Assembly: GCA_029747015.1 (NCBI GenBank)
Contig: JAKOGI010002188.1
Span: 1-64,000 of the forward strand
DNA length: 64,000 nucleotides
Direction of reading: 5' to 3'
DNA from: Carnegiea gigantea
Lineage: Eukaryota; Streptophyta; Magnoliopsida; Caryophyllales; Cactaceae
Every line of letters starts with the position of its first letter. Within the stretch, counting starts at the first letter, position 1. The position numbers and the translations under genes are program-made. The notes under the pieces were generated by a model. That model was not told the DNA's origin. It worked only from the letters and a program-made list of their open reading frames with translations, and ran no database searches. This document shows, piece after piece, positions 59,941 through 64,000 of the stretch.

Positions 59941-60980
59941 ATTGGATGGTCAGTTGCTAGTTTAAAAGGGATTAATCCAACTATTTACATGCCCAGAATT
60001 CACCTAGAGGACCATGCCAAAGCTGTAACACACCTGCAACGTAGATTGAACCCTCACATGAAAGAAGTTGTTCAGAAGGAGATAGCAAATCTTTTAGATG
60101 CAGGCATTATCCATCCTATTTCTGATCATCATTGGGTCAGTCGAGTTTAAGTGATCCCTAAGAAATCTGGCATAACTGTGGCAAAGAATAATGATGGTGA
60201 ACTAATTCTTACTAGACAGACCACAGGGTGGAGGGTGTACCATGATTACAGAACGCTGAATTCTTCACTAGAAAGGGCCATTTTTTCCTCCCCTTTATTA
60301 ATCAAATTTTCAAAAAATTATCTTGACAAAGTTTTTACTATTTCTTAGACGGGTAATTAGATTTCAACCAAATACCTGTCTATCCTGAGGACTAAGAGAA
60401 AATCACTTTTACATGGCCATCGAGTACATTCGTCTATCAGAGGATGTCTTTTGGGTTGTGTAATGCACCTTTCACATTTCAAAGATGCATGATGGCCATA
60501 TTTTATTATTATATTGGTAATTTTATAGAGGTGTTTATGGATAATTTCTCTGTTTTTAGTTCTACCTTTGATGTGTATTTTGCTAATTTGTCCATTGTGC
60601 TAAAAAGATATGAAGAAGTAAATCTTGTCTTGAATTGAAAAAAAAGTTACCTCATGTTCCAAGAAGGGATTGTGTTGGGTCATAAAGTGTCTAAAAAGAG
60701 AATTGAGGTTGATAAAGCTAAGGTTGATATGATGTCTAATCTGTATTTGCCTTCTTCTATGAAGCAAGTCAGATCGTTCTTTGGTCATGCTAGTTTCTAT
60801 AGGAGATTTATTTTAGATGTTACTAAACTGGCTTATCCACTTACTAACCTCCTTACTGAATATGGTCCCTTTGGGATTGATGATTCTTATGTGAAAGCAT
60901 TTGAAAAGCTTCGATCTTTATTGGTGCCAGCTCCTATTGTGCAGCCTGCTGATTTTTCACTTCTATTTAAGATTATGTGA
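59941..60980 (+). pseudogene. Reverse transcriptase of Athila-type element
   Basis: In order: IGWSVASLKGINPTIYMPRI; NLLDAGIIHPISDHHW; IPKKSGITVAKNNDGELI; TTGWRVYHDYRTLNSS; MSFGLCNAPFTFQRCMMAIF; FIEVFMDNFSVFSSTFD; QEGIVLGHKVSKKRIEVDKA; VRSFFGHASFYRRFILD. The active-site box, normally ending in two aspartates, reads FMDN, so one catalytic residue is lost. The frames 60151-60348, 60444-60638 and 60654-60980 are separated by stops and shifts. Confidence 0.9.
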
Positions 60981-61330
60981 TGTATCCAATTTTGTTATTG
61001 GAGTTCTTTTTGGTCAAAAGGTAAATAGGATGCCTCATGTCATATACTATGCTAATAGAACTCTAATAAATGCTCAAAAAGAATTATTCTGCTACTAAAA
61101 AAGAGTTGCTGGCCATAGTATTCACACCTGATAAATTCCATACATACCTTTTGCATTCAAAACTGATTGTGTTCACTGATCATGCTGCATTAAAGCATTG
61201 GTTGGCCAAGATGATGCCAAACATAAACTCATTAGATGGATTTTGTTGCTGCAAGAGTTTGATATTGAGATGAAAGATAGGAGAAAGGTTTTAAAATACA
61301 GTCGCAGACCACTTGTCTAGAATCTTTACT
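60981..61330 (+). pseudogene. RNase H of Athila-type element
   Basis: CDVSNFVIGVLFGQKV follows the RT, then HVIYYANRTLINAQK, YSATKKELLAIVF and FTDHAALKHWLAKM, the RNase H blocks of Athila elements. A conserved alanine after the first aspartate is valine here, and a frame break occurs near 61070. The segment ends around DHLS-type sequence at 61310. Confidence 0.87.
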
Positions 61331-62650
61331 GAGTATACTGATGACTTAGTTAGATTTTCTGACCATTTTTCTGATGAGCAACTATTTGTTATCTCACGTG
61401 CCCCTCGCCCTTGGTTTGTGCACATTGTGAATTACCTTACGACTAGGAAGATTCCTCTTTATTGGTCCAAACAAGAGAAAGATAGGTTCTTCTCATAAGT
61501 AAGACATTACTATTGGGAAGACTCTTATATTTTTAAACATTATACTTACCAAGTGGTGCGTGGATGTGTCCCTGAGAGTAGAATTCATAGTATTCTGACT
61601 TTTTATCACTCTTATGCTTGCAGTGGTTACTTCGAACATTCTAGGGCAGCTACTAAGGTCCTACAAAGCAAATTCTCCACTCTGCTTAGAGATGCTCACT
61701 GATTATGTCTTGTTTGTGAGCATTGTTAACATACAGATGCCCTATCATGTCGTGATGTGATGCCCCATTTTTCTATTCTAATTGTTAAAATATTTGATAT
61801 ATGGGACATTAATTTCATGGGGCCCATTCCCCCATGTTTTGGCTTTGTTTACATTTTGGTTGCTATAGATTATGTGTCAAAGTGGGTGAAACCTCTGATT
61901 ACTAGGACCGATGACCATAAGGTGATAGTCAAATTTGTGTAAGAGTATGTATTCTATCAATATGGGACCCCTAGAGGTCTTATGAGTGATGGAGATAGTC
62001 ACTTTTTTCATTAGTCATTTGAGGCTTTGCTTCGAAAGTATTCTATGAGTCACAAAGTAGCTACCCCCTATCACCCTTAAACTAATGGTCAAGTTGAGGT
62101 GTCTAATTGGGAGATTAAGTCTATATTTGAGAAAATAGTTTGACCCGATAGGAAGGAATAATCTTTCAGATTGCATGATGCTCTTTAGGTCTATTGTGCT
62201 GCTTATAAGAATCTCGTTGGAATGTCTCCTTATTAGCTTCTTTTCAGTAAGGCTTACCACTTGCTAGTTGAATTAGAATACTATGTTTTTTAGGCTATTA
62301 AAACTTTTAATTTTGATATAAAACAAGCAGGTTGTAACTGTAGGCTTGAAATAAATGAGTTGGATGAAGTGCTCAATGAAGCCTATGAGAAAGCTAAGAT
62401 TTATAAATCCAAAACTAAAGCTTTTTCATGGCTAAATAATTTCTCTCAAATCTTTTGAATGTAATCAAAAGGTTGGGCTTTTTAAATCTAAGCTTAAGCT
62501 GTTTGCTAGCAAGTTAAGATCTAGATGGAAAGGTCCATTCGTTGTCCAACAAGTGTTTTCACTTTGGTGTGGTCCAAATTTTGGATCTCCAAGATGGTCG
62601 AGTTCTTATTATCAATGGCCAATGCTTGAAACCTATTGTGACTAATGACA
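61331..62650 (+). pseudogene. Integrase of Athila-type element
   Basis: Zinc-domain region around 61480-61740 (RTHYYWEDSYIFKH-like, HSYACSGYF, CEHC-type residues in broken frames). Catalytic core from about 61790: WDINFMGPIPPCFGFVYILV, AIDYVSKWVKPL, then YGTPRGLMSDGDSHF-type sequence and TNGQVEVSN near 62090. The C-terminal part near 62330-62640 has ELDEVLNEAYEKAKIYKSKT and a final QDGRVLIINGQCLKPI-like block. Frequent stops. The wording is typical of Athila integrase. Confidence 0.85.
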
Positions 62651-63850
62651 TTGAGCCTAATTTGATTGAGTCTATCAATCTAGTAAACCCAGTTTACTAC
62701 AATGAGTAGGTTGGACCTTGTCTAGCTGAAAACATAAAACTTCTTGCCTGTTAGAAGGCAACCCATTTTTTTTAGGAAAGTTTGAATCTTGTGCTTTTGT
62801 TTTCTTTTTGGTGTGCTTGTGTTTCTGAGTGTGGTGTTTTACTTGGTTCTTGGCTATTGTGGTCAGTGACGGTTCTGAAGGTACTTTTAGAGTTGGATTA
62901 TTAAGCTTACATGGAAATGATTTCCTCGTGCTGTTAGGTTGTGTAGTTGTTTTCTCCATTCTCTCCTTGCTATTGTTTTCTATATTGAGAACAATGTAAG
63001 GTTTAAGTGTAGGGAGAAGGCAAATTGAAAATGTTGAGGAAAATTCTTTGTTGAAAATCTTTTGGTGAATTTGATTTTGGGAAGAGTTTGAGTGTTCTAA
63101 TTATGCATGTGCTGCTCTTATTTTGTGGATTTGATTCATGCGGTCCATGCCCATTAGAGATTATTTTTAGTTTTAACTAGTTGAAGGCCAAACTTTTTGC
63201 TGTGCTAATGTCACTATGTAACCGATTTTGAGTTTGAGATGTAATGACATTTGCAATGTTATTGTGAGTATTCAATAAGTATAGAGTTCCCCATTGACTT
63301 TTCAATCAATAAACATAATAAATTAAATTAATTAAGTTCTGATATCAGTGCCAATGTTCAAGTTCTATCGCTATTCATATCTTTGCTTGCCTGATTATGT
63401 CCTAAGTGCTTCTCTGAGTGTTATCTTCAATCATATCTTTATCTGCTCTTGCTAAGAAACACATTGAATCAAGTAACATTACTAGTAAAAAGAAGTTCAA
63501 AAAAAAGAAAGAAAAAGAAAGAAAAAGGCTAATAAATTGATGTGGCATTGAGGACTTGATTTTAAAGATGCTCTTCAGATTTTTATTATGTGGGGTGAAG
63601 TTTTATACTTACGGTTTGTTACATGGTTTCAGTGGGTGGTTAATTTTCTTGGGTATTGGGTTATTCACTTAGTTGAAATTAGAAAATTTTGACAATGAGT
63701 TGTGGGTTGGTAGTGAAGTGATTTATATGATTTAGAGCAGGCGAATGTAGCTAATTGTTTGATTTCTTCCCATAATCTTGTTCTACTTGATAAGATAAAT
63801 AAGTATATGCATTAATGTTATTCTTTACTCGAGAACTAGCAAAATTTTTG
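62651..63850 (+). other. Spacer between pol and 3' LTR of Athila-type element
   Basis: No envelope-like frame is recognisable, although some Athila elements carry one here. A GAACAATGTAAGGTTTAAGT block near 62989 with following G-rich sequence is a recurring landmark downstream of pol in this group. The rest is AT-rich and non-coding. Confidence 0.6.
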
Positions 63851-63860
63851 TGTGGGGGAG
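63851..63860 (+). other. Polypurine tract of Athila-type element
   Basis: TGTGGGGGAG directly precedes sequence matching the LTR start at 43350. Confidence 0.8.
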
Positions 63861-64000
63861 TTCGTAACTCATATTTTTATGTATAATTTTACTCCAAGTT
63901 TATGAACTTTTTTTTTTGATCAAAAAGTTTATGGACTTTTAAAGTCTTTGAAATGTATTTTAAATGATAATGATAGTATGATTTTTAGGTGAGAAAAAAA
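63861..64000 (+). repeat. 3' LTR of Athila-type element (cut by window edge)
   Basis: TTCGTAACTCATATTTTTATG and the following 130 bases align with 43350-43470, with small insertions and deletions including a local duplication around a T run at 63907-63916. The rest lies outside the window. Confidence 0.8.

Larger units (their letters stand above)
43350..64000 (+). mobile_element. Athila-type Ty3/gypsy retrotransposon (partial, with nested insertions)
   Basis: A plus-strand element extends from the LTR start at 43350 beyond the right edge. Parts in order: 5' LTR to 44743; gag at 51093-52815; protease, reverse transcriptase, RNase H and integrase at 59087-62650; spacer; purine tract; start of the 3' LTR at about 63861. 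Two other retroelements account for the gaps (44744-51092 and 52816-59081). The integrase and RNase H wording is that of the Athila lineage. Primer site and gag start are missing, probably deleted with the first nested insertion. Dead by stops, frameshifts and an altered RT active site. Confidence 0.88.

Overview
The window is nuclear DNA of a flowering plant. It is AT-rich, with no operons, Shine-Dalgarno sites or compact gene packing. It carries exon 1 of a plant-specific PHD-finger meiosis gene and several transposon families typical of angiosperms: an RTE-type LINE, a tRNA-derived SINE, Helitrons, a MULE, PIF/Harbinger-like MITEs and Ty3/gypsy elements including an Athila type and a gag-only LARD. 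The species cannot be named from the sequence. Everything except the PHD gene appears to be transposon-derived, decayed or unassigned.

Layout. 1-907: first exon, leader and part of intron 1 of a minus-strand MMD1/DUET-like gene running off the left edge. 1502-1663: SINE with a 12-bp target duplication. 2131-3144: decayed coding-like stretch of unknown identity. 3145-4570: 5'-truncated RTE LINE (minus). 4571-4666: TA microsatellite. 4660-14460: three head-to-tail Helitron copies, each with the C-terminal end of the Helitron helicase; the third holds a 1,045-bp MITE. 14461-17440: unassigned, with a GTCAA (W-box core) cluster. 17450-20610: decayed MULE transposase (minus) containing GT/AC microsatellites. 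20611-22645: unassigned. 22796-33898: complete but dead Ty3/gypsy element (minus) with 3-kb LTRs and target duplication GTTCT, which splits a short open frame. 34012-43349: mostly unassigned, with a second copy of the 1,045-bp MITE and a probable Ty1/copia gag remnant at its right end. 43350-64000: Athila-type Ty3/gypsy element (plus), itself hit by a second Ty3/gypsy element (44744-51092, minus) and by a LARD (52816-59081, minus). The LARD's right-hand LTR carries an 82-bp palindromic insertion.

How the parts fit. The region is an accretion of insertions whose order can be read from nesting, target duplications and empty sites preserved in sister copies. No intact transposase, reverse transcriptase or integrase gene was found; the retroelement polyproteins carry stops, frameshifts and, in two cases, changed catalytic residues. 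The least familiar signals are the 82-bp palindrome whose two ends both look like the same retroviral-type LTR terminus, the tandem Helitron array, and the MITE family with internal repeats of about 175 bp. All similarity calls were made by reading translations against remembered family motifs; no database search was run.
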